A DNA stretch of 64,000 bases from positions 62,001-126,000 of the forward strand of contig JAHBYV010000001.1 of assembly GCA_019635795.1 (NCBI GenBank), given 5' to 3'. Numbering within the stretch: the stretch's first letter is position 1; every line of letters begins with the position of its first letter. A model generated the notes under the pieces. It did no database searches and was not told the origin of the DNA. It saw nothing but the letters and a program-made list of their open reading frames with translations. Made by a program: the position numbers and the translations under genes. Of the stretch, positions 46,593 through 55,541 are shown piece by piece. Source of the stretch: Rhizobiaceae bacterium (GTDB lineage: Bacteria; Pseudomonadota; Alphaproteobacteria; Rhizobiales; Rhizobiaceae).

Positions 46593-47126
46593 GTCATGCT
46601 CGGGCTTGTCCCGAGCATCTGCAAGGTTGGAGGAGTCGCCTGGTTGGGCGCGAGCCGGCAGCGGCAGTAGATCCTCGGCGCAGGGCCGAGGGTGACGCGG
46701 TGTGCGTGGGTTTGATCGAGGAGAACAGAACGGCAATGCTCTGGGTCGTAGCAGGGGCAGGCAGGGTGTAGGCAAGGAACGAGCTAACTTCTACGTCCGG
46801 GCGGTCATGCTCGGGCTTGTCCCGAGCATCTGCAAGGTTGGAGGAGTCGCCTGGTTGGGCGCGAGCCGGCAGCGGCAGCAGATCCTCGGCGCAGGGCCGA
46901 GGGTGACGCGGTGTGCGTGGGTTTGATCGAGGAGAACGGAACGGCAATGCTTTGGGTCGTAGCAGGGGCAGGTAGGGTGGAGGCGCAGATAATTGCCGGG
47001 CATTTTCGGTCCGGGCCGTCATGCTCGGGCTTGTCCCGAGTATCTGCAAGGTAGGAGGTGTTGCCCGGTTGGGCGCGAGCCGGCAACGGCAGCAGATCCT
47101 CGGCACGAGGCCGAGGATGACGCGGT
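46593..47126. repeat. RIME-like repeat array with 211-214-bp period
   Basis: Three units begin GTCATGCTCGGG at 46593, 46804 and 47018. Each has a first hairpin ATGCTCGGG-CTTGT-CCCGAGCAT, about 45 bp of middle sequence, and a second palindrome (ATCCTCGGC...GCCGAGG) ending GTGACG or GATGACG, about 107 bp in all. Units 1 and 2 are followed by a near-identical 105-bp spacer, so the higher-order unit is about 211 bp, in 2.5 copies. The rest of the 46357-47297 gap (46357-46592 and 47127-47250) shows no gene or site that I can support. Confidence 0.82.
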
Positions 47127-47250
47127 GGGAACGTCCGGCTCATAATTGTCAGCTGGGGCAGGGCAGTGAGCGAGGGGGACTTCAAGCCAAATCACCAGCA
47201 AAGAAACAGGGCGGCGGAGGCGCAGAGACCTGCGGCAGGCCGGAAAACAA

Positions 47251-47275
47251 AAAGGGCGGCCAAAGACCGCCCTTT
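47251..47275 (-). terminator. groEL terminator
   Basis: Stem AAAGGGCGG/CCGCCCTTT, perfect over 9 bp with a 7-base loop. It lies 22 bp past the groEL stop and, read on the minus strand, is followed by TTTTGTTTTCC. Confidence 0.9.
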
Positions 47276-47297
47276 CCATTTAAACGCCTTGGGAGGC

Positions 47298-48941
<1,644 letters not shown>

Positions 48942-48991
48942 CTAGCTCCTGGGCTGAATGCCCGAATTCAAATGATTGGTTGCGGGATGGA

Positions 48992-49288
48992 TCAGCCGAT
49001 GATGCCCATGATGTCGGATTCCTTCATGATCAGAAGGTCTTCGCCATCGAGTTTCACTTCAGTGCCGGACCATTTGCCGAACAGCACGCGGTCGCCTGCC
49101 TTCACGTCCAGCGGAACCAGCTTGCCGCTTTCGTCGCGAGCGCCAGCACCAACGGCGATGACTTCGCCTTCCTGTGGCTTCTCTTTGGCGGTGTCTGGAA
49201 TGATGATGCCACCTTTGGTCTTTTCTTCGGAATCAACCCGACGGACGACCACGCGGTCATGAAGCGGGCGGAACTTCGTTTTTGCCAT
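48992..49288 (-). CDS. groES: 10-kDa co-chaperonin GroES
   Basis: Lid of the GroEL chamber. 98 residues: [37 protein letters not shown] (mobile loop), [30 protein letters not shown]. First gene of the groESL operon, with a CIRCE element and a sigma-70 promoter directly upstream. Confidence 0.98.
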   Translation of the reverse strand: MAKTKFRPLHDRVVVRRVDSEEKTKGGIIIPDTAKEKPQEGEVIAVGAGARDESGKLVPLDVKAGDRVLFGKWSGTEVKLDGEDLLIMKESDIMGIIG

Positions 49289-49349
49289 TTGGAATAATCC
49301 CTAATCGGATAACCTGAAACGTTCCTCCATCCGGCGATGCCGGACTGCA

Positions 49350-49376
49350 TTAGCACTCTATTTGGATGAGTGCTAA
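49350..49376 (-). promoter_or_regulatory. CIRCE operator of groESL
   Basis: Perfect TTAGCACTC-N9-GAGTGCTAA. CIRCE is the binding site of the repressor HrcA, which releases the operon on heat shock. It sits 62 bp upstream of groES and just downstream of the -10 box, in the initial transcribed region. Confidence 0.98.
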
Positions 49377-49386
49377 CGATGGCGGG

Positions 49387-49415
49387 GAGATAGTCGGGCC
49401 CGCCCGCCCTGTCAA
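49387..49415 (-). promoter_or_regulatory. Sigma-70 type promoter of groESL
   Basis: On the minus strand TTGACA (49410-49415), a 17-base spacer, then TATCTC (49387-49392). Consensus -35 and ideal spacing; the predicted start is near 49380, so CIRCE overlaps the first transcribed bases. Confidence 0.85.
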
Positions 49416-49517
49416 GGAGCGCACAGTTAATCGCCCCTAATTTTTCCCGATCTTTTGGCTGGGCATGGTCACAGACTGCACTGCGCGATAAAAGATGGCA
49501 GCGGATTCGCAGGCCCA

Positions 49518-50678
49518 ATGGAAAACATTATCACAAAGCGCGCAATTTTTTTCGTCGGGGGTTACGACCCGAAATCGCCGCAAACCTTCTTTGCCCGAAT
49601 GGACAAGGAAATAGCCCGGTTTGAGAAACTGTGGGGCGCGCAGATCGACCGGGCGGAGACTGAGGAGCTGCATGAAACCGGTCGCGCAGTCTTGTGCGCG
49701 ACGATTGGCGGGCGGACCGTTACGACCGAGTTCAATTTTTTCGTGCTGGATAGCCTCGTGCTTACCGACTTCGCGAAACCCCTCCCGGTTCGCGTCGGAA
49801 AATACCTGCTGACATTTGCTGATTTTGTGGTGACAGGTACAGCCTTTCGCATTTTTATGAAAGCTTGGCGGTTCGGCCTCTATTTTCTGTTTCCGTTTTT
49901 GATGATCTGCCTTTTTGCCTCGCTTGGGTGGCTGGCGGGAGCCGTTGTTCAACCCTGGCTGGGTTGGCTGTCTACACCTTTCGGATTCGGGGTGTATGCC
50001 CTGGCGCAATGGAAGCTCGGTGAACGCTGGCCGGTCAACCATCTGATGGATTTATGGTCTTTTTCCCGAGCGTTCATCCGAAAAGCCCGACTAGATGCGG
50101 AAGCACTGATGGACAGTTTTGCCGCTTGCGTGGTGGAACGCGCACGGTCAGGCAGTTTCGATGAAATTCTTCTGGTCGGGCATTCGACCGGCGGCCTGCT
50201 AATACTTGATATTGCGGGTCGGTGTGTCGAGCGTGATCCTGATTTCTCTAATCGTGCGCCCCAAATCAGCGTTCTTACACTTGGCTCCACGGCGCTGAAG
50301 GCGGGGCTGCACCCAGCGGCGAAACAATTCCGGGAACGTGTCGCCAGGCTGGCTGATGACGGAAAAATCCATTGGGTTGAGATTCAATGTCTGACAGACG
50401 TAATTAACTTCTACAAAACGAACCCTGCCCGGGAAATGGGGATTGCTGATCGCGAAGATTTTCCGCTTGTACGCACGATCAGGGTCAAGGATATGCTGGA
50501 AGCTCACACTTACAAGCGGATCAAGAAGAGCTTTTTTCGGGTGCACTATCAGTATATTTTCGGGAACACGAAGCACTATTGGTATGATTTTTTTCAAATA
50601 TGTTGCGGGTCCATACCGTTGCTTGAGCGAGCGCGTGAGATGATCGTGGGCGCGGCAAGGGAGAATAAACAGAAATGA
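49518..50678 (+). CDS. Membrane-anchored alpha/beta-hydrolase-like protein
   Basis: 386 residues from ATG 49518 (MENIITKRAIFFVGGYDPK). The N-terminal part reads like the start of an alpha/beta hydrolase. Two membrane helices follow (about 115-140 and 145-165, FGLYFLFPFLMICLFASLGWLAG; WLGWLSTPFGFGVYAL). A nucleophile elbow GHSTGG then appears in DEILLVGHSTGGLLILDIAGR, and a C-terminal region with aromatic residues (HYQYIFGNTKHYWYDFF). Substrate unknown; a lipid or ester seems plausible. The stop overlaps the next gene by four bases. Confidence 0.75.
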   Translation: MENIITKRAIFFVGGYDPKSPQTFFARMDKEIARFEKLWGAQIDRAETEELHETGRAVLCATIGGRTVTTEFNFFVLDSLVLTDFAKPLPVRVGKYLLTFADFVVTGTAFRIFMKAWRFGLYFLFPFLMICLFASLGWLAGAVVQPWLGWLSTPFGFGVYALAQWKLGERWPVNHLMDLWSFSRAFIRKARLDAEALMDSFAACVVERARSGSFDEILLVGHSTGGLLILDIAGRCVERDPDFSNRAPQISVLTLGSTALKAGLHPAAKQFRERVARLADDGKIHWVEIQCLTDVINFYKTNPAREMGIADREDFPLVRTIRVKDMLEAHTYKRIKKSFFRVHYQYIFGNTKHYWYDFFQICCGSIPLLERAREMIVGAARENKQK

Positions 50679-51262
50679 CGGCAACAATTGCAGCCATCAT
50701 TTGGGCGTTGGGCGTTATCGGCTGGGTAGCCATTCGACAGCCGCATCAGCGCAGGGCGAGAAAACTGAAAACAGTCACCGATGCACGCTCGTGGAGCGAC
50801 CGGTTGGCGCTCGGCTTTGCCTCAGCCTGCCTTTCGATTGTGCCGCTTGTTTATGTTTTAACAGGAGCGCCTGCATTTGCTGACTATGAGTTCCACCCGT
50901 GGATGGGCTGGCTCGGCTTGGCCGTGCAGGTCGCATTTCTGTGCCTGTTCTATGCCAGCCATAGGCAGTTGGGCAAGAATTGGTCAATAACGTTGGAAAT
51001 TCGCGACAAACATGAGTTGGTCACCGACGGTCTTTACCGTTTTGTTCGACATCCCATGTATTCGTCGTTCTGGTTGTGGGCCATAGCGCAAGCTTTGCTC
51101 ATACCAAACTGGATTGCCGGTCTGGCGGGACTGGTCGGCGTTGCGGTGCTTTACCTGATGCGTGTCGGGCCTGAGGAGGCCATGATGCGCAAAACGTTTG
51201 GAGCAGCCTACGACGAATATGCACGCCGCACCGGCCGGGTGGTACCGCGCATATTCGGATAA
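50675..51262 (+). CDS. Isoprenylcysteine carboxyl methyltransferase-like membrane protein
   Basis: 195 residues with about five membrane helices and the ICMT/phospholipid-methyltransferase motif: HELVTDGLYRFVRHPMYSSFWLW, followed by EEAMMRKTFGAAYDEYARRTGRVVP. This RHPxY...E block binds SAM in family enzymes. Bacteria lack prenyl-CAAX proteins, so the true acceptor is unknown (a lipid or small molecule). It overlaps the upstream hydrolase gene by four bases and is 5 bp from the next gene. Confidence 0.85.
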   Translation: MTATIAAIIWALGVIGWVAIRQPHQRRARKLKTVTDARSWSDRLALGFASACLSIVPLVYVLTGAPAFADYEFHPWMGWLGLAVQVAFLCLFYASHRQLGKNWSITLEIRDKHELVTDGLYRFVRHPMYSSFWLWAIAQALLIPNWIAGLAGLVGVAVLYLMRVGPEEAMMRKTFGAAYDEYARRTGRVVPRIFG

Positions 51263-51267
51263 GGCGC

Positions 51268-51867
51268 ATGCTTGGAACATTGAACAGAAGGCAACTGCTT
51301 CAGGGAGCTGTTGCAACGGCGGCAGGATTCGCCTCCCTTTCCCCCGCACATGCAGCGAAGGGGCCACCTCAGGTCTTCTTGTTGCGGGGCGGGGTGGTCG
51401 GGATATTTTCAACCGGAATGGATGAAATAGCAGGCGCATTAAGGAAGCGTGGCGTACAAGCTGCAGTGGAGGGACACACGGCATGGAGTTCCGTTGCGCG
51501 GCAGATAGCGTTGGAGAACCAGCAGCTCGGGAAATCTCCCGTCGCGCTTGTAGGGCACTCCTTCGGTGCTGATGCGATCATCAAAGTCGCGGAAATATTA
51601 CGGCGCGACAAAATCTCCGTCGACATTCTCATTTCAATTGCCGCTACAAACCCTGACCCTCTTCCTCCGAACGTTCGACGGGCTGTCAGCTATTACTTTT
51701 CGGAACATGGTTGGGGCTTGCCGCTTGTGGGTGCGACGGGTTTCCGTGGCAAACTGTCCAATCGGGATTACTCCGGGGCAGCCAATGTCGGCCACTTCAA
51801 CATAGACAAGCAGCGATCGGTCCAGGACGAAATCATGCAACTGGTGTTGTGGACTGTGGGCCGTTAG
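51268..51867 (+). CDS. Secreted alpha/beta-hydrolase-like protein with Tat-type signal
   Basis: 199 residues. The N-terminus NRRQLLQGAVATAAGFASLSPAHA has a twin-arginine start, a modest hydrophobic stretch and an AHA cleavage site, which suggests Tat export. The fold continues with VFLLRGGVVGIFSTGMDEIAGALR and the nucleophile elbow GHSFGA (about 92-97, VALVGHSFGADAIIKVAE), with the C-terminal His in GHFNID. It sits 5 bp after the methyltransferase-like gene, so the three genes form one operon. Substrate unknown. Confidence 0.78.
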   Translation: MLGTLNRRQLLQGAVATAAGFASLSPAHAAKGPPQVFLLRGGVVGIFSTGMDEIAGALRKRGVQAAVEGHTAWSSVARQIALENQQLGKSPVALVGHSFGADAIIKVAEILRRDKISVDILISIAATNPDPLPPNVRRAVSYYFSEHGWGLPLVGATGFRGKLSNRDYSGAANVGHFNIDKQRSVQDEIMQLVLWTVGR

Positions 51868-51929
51868 CCAAAAGGCGTGACAGCGCGTTTAGCTTGGGTT
51901 AATCGCTCTCAATTCATTTGGGAACAGCT

Positions 51930-52775
51930 ATGTTCGTCGATTCATTGAGCGAAATATCCGCGCGTTACACCACCATTTTGTGCGACATATGGGGGGTGGT
52001 CCATAACGGCGTTCGACCTTTCCCTCAGGCTGTTGCCGCGCTGACCGAGGCGCGCCGCTCCGGCCTGACCGTCGTTCTGGTTACGAATGCGCCAAGGCCA
52101 CGCAGCGCAGTTGAAGGTCAACTTGCCGGGCTTGGTGTAAGCCGGGAAAGCTGGGATCGTATCGTAACTTCCGGCGATGTAACGCGCGACCTCATACAGT
52201 CCGGTCCGCGCCGGGTGTTTCATCTGGGGCCAGATCGCGACCTTGAAATCTACGACGAGCTGAACGTTGAACTGGTTGAAGAATTCGAGGCCAATGCAGT
52301 GGTTTGCACCGGTCTTTTCGACGATGAGACAGAAGCGCCCGAGGATTACGCAGGACAGCTTAAACGTATCCGGTCGCGCAATCTGCCGTTCGTTTGCGCC
52401 AATCCCGACATTGTTGCTGAGCGCGGCCACAAAATGGTCTGGTGCGCTGGAGCGCTTGCGCGCGATTACAGCCAACTTGGTGGCCGCACCCTGATTGCAG
52501 GCAAGCCGTTCAAGCCGATTTATGATCTCGCAATGCGCGAGGCGGCAGACGTGCGTGGTGAGCCAACGACGGTTGCTGAAGCCCTCGCGATAGGCGACGG
52601 AATGTTGACAGATGTGAAAGGCGCTGCCGATTACGGGCTGGATTACATCTATATTTCGGGCGGCATTCATGCGCGCGAGTATGGCGATGGCGATGCACCC
52701 GACCGGCAATTGCTGACGCAATATCTTTCCGATCACGGGCGGCAACCCGTTGCAACCATGCACCGCCTGCGCTGA
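51930..52775 (+). CDS. HAD-superfamily hydrolase (TIGR01459-type)
   Basis: 281 residues. HAD motif I is ILCDIWGVVHNG, which lacks the second Asp of the usual DxD; this form is typical of the TIGR01459 group. Motif II is VVLVTNAPRP and motif IV AIGDGMLTDVKGAADYGLDYIYISGG with AGKPFKPIYDLAM as motif III. The ATG at 51930 is preferred over a TTG at 51918. Probable phosphatase of unknown substrate; it is 2 bp from ribF, so an association with flavin metabolism is possible. Confidence 0.88.
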   Translation: MFVDSLSEISARYTTILCDIWGVVHNGVRPFPQAVAALTEARRSGLTVVLVTNAPRPRSAVEGQLAGLGVSRESWDRIVTSGDVTRDLIQSGPRRVFHLGPDRDLEIYDELNVELVEEFEANAVVCTGLFDDETEAPEDYAGQLKRIRSRNLPFVCANPDIVAERGHKMVWCAGALARDYSQLGGRTLIAGKPFKPIYDLAMREAADVRGEPTTVAEALAIGDGMLTDVKGAADYGLDYIYISGGIHAREYGDGDAPDRQLLTQYLSDHGRQPVATMHRLR

Positions 52776-52777
52776 AC

Positions 52778-53803
52778 ATGGCTGGATCTCTCATTCGTCG
52801 CATAACGCCTCCGGCGCCGCTTCCCGATGACCTCAGACAGGGGGTCGTTGCGGTTGGCAATTTTGACGGTGTGCATCGGGGACACCGGGCCGTGCTGCAA
52901 ACCGCGCTTGATGAAGCCAAACGCCGCGCGGCGCCCGCACTAGTGCTTACGTTTGAGCCGCATCCGCGCCGCCTTTTTCGCCCGCACGAGCCGCATTTTG
53001 TGCTCACGCCCCCGCCCATGAGGGCGCGATTGCTTGGCGAACTTGGTTTCGACGGCGTAGTCGAATATCCCTTTACCCGAGACTTCTCGGCTCTTTCAGC
53101 CGATGGATTTGTTACCGATATTCTAGAACATCTGCTCGGCCTGAGCCACGTTGTTGCGGGTTTCGATTTTCATTTTGGCAAAAACCGCCAAGGCGGCCCC
53201 GCATTCCTTATCGAATCCGGTAAGCAGAATGGGTTTGGGGTAACGCTTGTCGATGCCTATCGCGATGAAAATGCCGAAGTCATCTCCTCAAGCAGAATTC
53301 GCCGTTTGCTGGAGCAGGGCGAGGTGAGCGAGGCGGCAGGGCTTCTGGGCTATCGTTATACGGTCGAAGCGCCGATCATCGGGGGCCAGAAGCTGGGGCG
53401 GACTCTTGGTTTTCCCACCGCAAATATGCAGCTTCACCCCGATATAGCGTTGCGCCACGGCATATATGCTGTTCGGTTCCGGCGCGCGGATGGCAGCCTG
53501 CACGATGGCGTTGCAAGTTGTGGCCGCCGGCCAACCGTGACGGACAGTGGCGCGCCCCTGCTTGAGACCTATATTTTTGACTTCTCTGATGATCTCTATG
53601 GGGAAGAGTGCCAGGTACATTTCTTTGGCTTTTTGCGCGCGGAAGAGAAATTTGACGGTCTGGACGCGTTGATTGCACAAATGCGGCGCGACGAAGAGGA
53701 AGCGCGGGCGCTCCTTTCCGGTTGCCGCCCGCTATCGCCGTTCGATCTCAGAATTTCTTTCCACTCGCAAACTACTCGCGAAGCGCCAGCCCCAGCGCAA
53801 TGA
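52778..53803 (+). CDS. ribF: Bifunctional riboflavin kinase/FMN adenylyltransferase
   Basis: Makes FMN and FAD from riboflavin. 341 residues: the N-terminal FAD synthetase has AVGNFDGVHRGHRAVLQ and ISSSRIRRLL (nucleotidyltransferase motifs); the C-terminal kinase has KLGRTLGFPTANM (GRxxGFPTAN) and the LLETYIFDFSDDLYG glutamate. It starts two bases after the HAD gene. The 3' end overlaps the convergent HdeD-like gene by 32 bases. No FMN riboswitch is seen upstream. Confidence 0.96.
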   Translation: MAGSLIRRITPPAPLPDDLRQGVVAVGNFDGVHRGHRAVLQTALDEAKRRAAPALVLTFEPHPRRLFRPHEPHFVLTPPPMRARLLGELGFDGVVEYPFTRDFSALSADGFVTDILEHLLGLSHVVAGFDFHFGKNRQGGPAFLIESGKQNGFGVTLVDAYRDENAEVISSSRIRRLLEQGEVSEAAGLLGYRYTVEAPIIGGQKLGRTLGFPTANMQLHPDIALRHGIYAVRFRRADGSLHDGVASCGRRPTVTDSGAPLLETYIFDFSDDLYGEECQVHFFGFLRAEEKFDGLDALIAQMRRDEEEARALLSGCRPLSPFDLRISFHSQTTREAPAPAQ

Positions 53804-54332
53804 GCGCCCACCCCTGAAAGGTGAGGTCAATCGCAAGGAACAGGCCAAGGATCCACAAGCTGTTTCCCGGCCAGCCAATGGCGATAATCAGACCTGCAAG
53901 GATCGTGACTATTCCACCCGCCAAAAACCATCCCCAGTTTTTCAGATGCTTGCTGCCGAGGGCAATTGCAGCGCGCGCCGCACCGGAAGCCACGAGAAAA
54001 ATCGCGAGCATCAAGGTCAGCATCGCTGTCGCCAGCAGGGGATTGTAGAACACGACGAATCCAGCAGCCGTGTAGAGAATGCCACCCAGAAGCAGCAAGA
54101 AGAAGTGCTTCCATGTGCGCATGTAAAAGGCTTGCACGATTTCGGCGGCACCAGCGAACAGCATCAGTGTTCCGATCACTGCAACTGAAGCAAGCGTTGC
54201 TGCAAGCACGTTATAAAAAGCAAACAGGCCCAGAATGATCAGTAGAACGCCAATTCCAACGAACCAACCCCATTTCGAACGAACTGCGCCGATCTGGTCT
54301 TTCAGGGCATCAGGCAAATTAAGATTTGTCAT
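53772..54332 (-). CDS. HdeD-family (DUF308) membrane protein
   Basis: 186 residues with six predicted membrane helices in pairs (GWFVGIGVLLIILGLFAFYN; ATLASVAVIGTLMLFAGAAEIV; FLLLLGGILYTAAGFVVFYNPLL; AMLTLMLAIFLVASGAARAAIA; GWFLAGGIVTILAGLIIAIGWP; LGLFLAIDLTFQGWALIALG), the repeat design of HdeD. E. coli HdeD helps acid resistance at high density; here only the family is claimed. Strong ribosome site GAGGGACG. Its 3' end overlaps ribF. Confidence 0.9.
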   Translation of the reverse strand: MTNLNLPDALKDQIGAVRSKWGWFVGIGVLLIILGLFAFYNVLAATLASVAVIGTLMLFAGAAEIVQAFYMRTWKHFFLLLLGGILYTAAGFVVFYNPLLATAMLTLMLAIFLVASGAARAAIALGSKHLKNWGWFLAGGIVTILAGLIIAIGWPGNSLWILGLFLAIDLTFQGWALIALGLALRE

Positions 54333-54484
54333 GGTCGTCCCTCCACGAGCTAAATCTCTTCCAATGTAGCCAAGCTGTCCAGTAGTAGCGTTGAAGAGGG
54401 TGAAAAAAACTCGTTAATTCAAAATTCACGCATCGCTGAAAGGAGTCATTCAGGATAATAAGGAGCGCAGCTTCGGAGATATAT

Positions 54485-55312
54485 GTGAAACTATTCTTGA
54501 ATTCCCTTGCTGGCTTGGTTGGCCTGTCCGCAGCAGTGCTCGCGGCCGATTATGCTCAGGCAGAAGGGGCAGGCTCTGGCCCGCTTGGCTGGATAAAAGG
54601 TGACTGGTATCTCACTGTTGGAGCTTCCGGTTTTGTCGCTCCGGACTTCGATGGCGCTAAAAGCCATGTGTTTACTGGCATTCCGATGATCTCTCTTGGT
54701 AAAGCCGGGCCGGAAGCACGCTTTACGTCGCGCAATGACAATATTTCCATTTCGCTCATGGATACAGGTCCGTTCCGTGCCGGTGTGAACGGAAAGGTGA
54801 TATTCGGTCGCGATAGTGACGACGCGGTGGCTACCGAAGGACTGGACGATGTTCGTTTCGGTGGCGAACTCGGAGGTTTTGCCGAAGTTTACCCCACGGA
54901 CTGGCTTCGAGTGCGCGGTGAAGTCCGCCACGGCATTCGCTCTCACGATGGCGTTGTTGCGGAACTGAAGGCAGACGCGTTTGCCGACATTACAGACGCA
55001 ATTCGCATATCGGCAGGACCACGCCTTTCAGCCGCGACAAGTGGCTACTTCGATGCCTATTACGGGGTAGACGCCGAGGAAGCGGTGAACAGTGGACTCA
55101 GCGAATATGAACCGGGCAGCGGCTTGCGTTCGCTGGGTTTTGGCGGAGCGGTAACCTGGAAGGCAACTGACAAGGTTACCACAGGCGTGTTTGCCGAATA
55201 TTGGCGGCTGCAAGGACCAGCAGCAGATTCCAGTCTGGTCGAAGAGCGCGGGTCGCGCGATCAGTACACAATCGGGGCCTGGGCCACATATCGGTTCGAC
55301 TTTTCGATGTAG
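54485..55312 (+). CDS. MipA/OmpV-family outer-membrane protein
   Basis: 275 residues from GTG 54485 (the ATG two bases earlier is followed at once by TGA). Signal peptide MKLFLNSLAGLVGLSAAVLAADYAQA. The mature protein is an antiparallel barrel: DWYLTVGASGFVAPDFDGAKS, IFGRDSDDAVATEGLDDVRFGGELGGFAEVYP, RISAGPRLSAATSGYFDAYYGV, and ends WATYRFDFSM; the last residue is Met after an aromatic. MipA scaffolds a murein hydrolase in E. coli, but most alphaproteobacterial members have no known role. Confidence 0.88.
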   Translation: MKLFLNSLAGLVGLSAAVLAADYAQAEGAGSGPLGWIKGDWYLTVGASGFVAPDFDGAKSHVFTGIPMISLGKAGPEARFTSRNDNISISLMDTGPFRAGVNGKVIFGRDSDDAVATEGLDDVRFGGELGGFAEVYPTDWLRVRGEVRHGIRSHDGVVAELKADAFADITDAIRISAGPRLSAATSGYFDAYYGVDAEEAVNSGLSEYEPGSGLRSLGFGGAVTWKATDKVTTGVFAEYWRLQGPAADSSLVEERGSRDQYTIGAWATYRFDFSM

Positions 55313-55541
55313 TTGGACCAGTGCGGCGCAAGAAACGGCTTTATTCGGATCAAGGCTTGCTCTAAAAGCCCGCCCCATGACGATGCTTTTCGCCATACGA
55401 ATTACTTGCCCGGTGCTTCGGACGGCCTGATGCCGCCGGAGCCGCCGGGTTTTGCCTGTTGAGCACCGCGCCCTGGCGCGTTTCCTGTGAATTTCGAGAA
55501 TTGGCCCGGCGCAAGCGCGCGGGCAATGACATGGCCGAAAA

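Noticed and set aside
46524-47279. Overlapping minus-strand frames rich in RDKPEHDG-like text, 70-170 codons
   Set aside because: They are translations of the RIME-like repeats; the same words recur with the repeat period and no start has a ribosome site.
55313-55541. Possible T-box or leader upstream of ileS
   Set aside because: T-box leaders are rare in alphaproteobacteria and no T-box core or terminator/antiterminator pair is visible.
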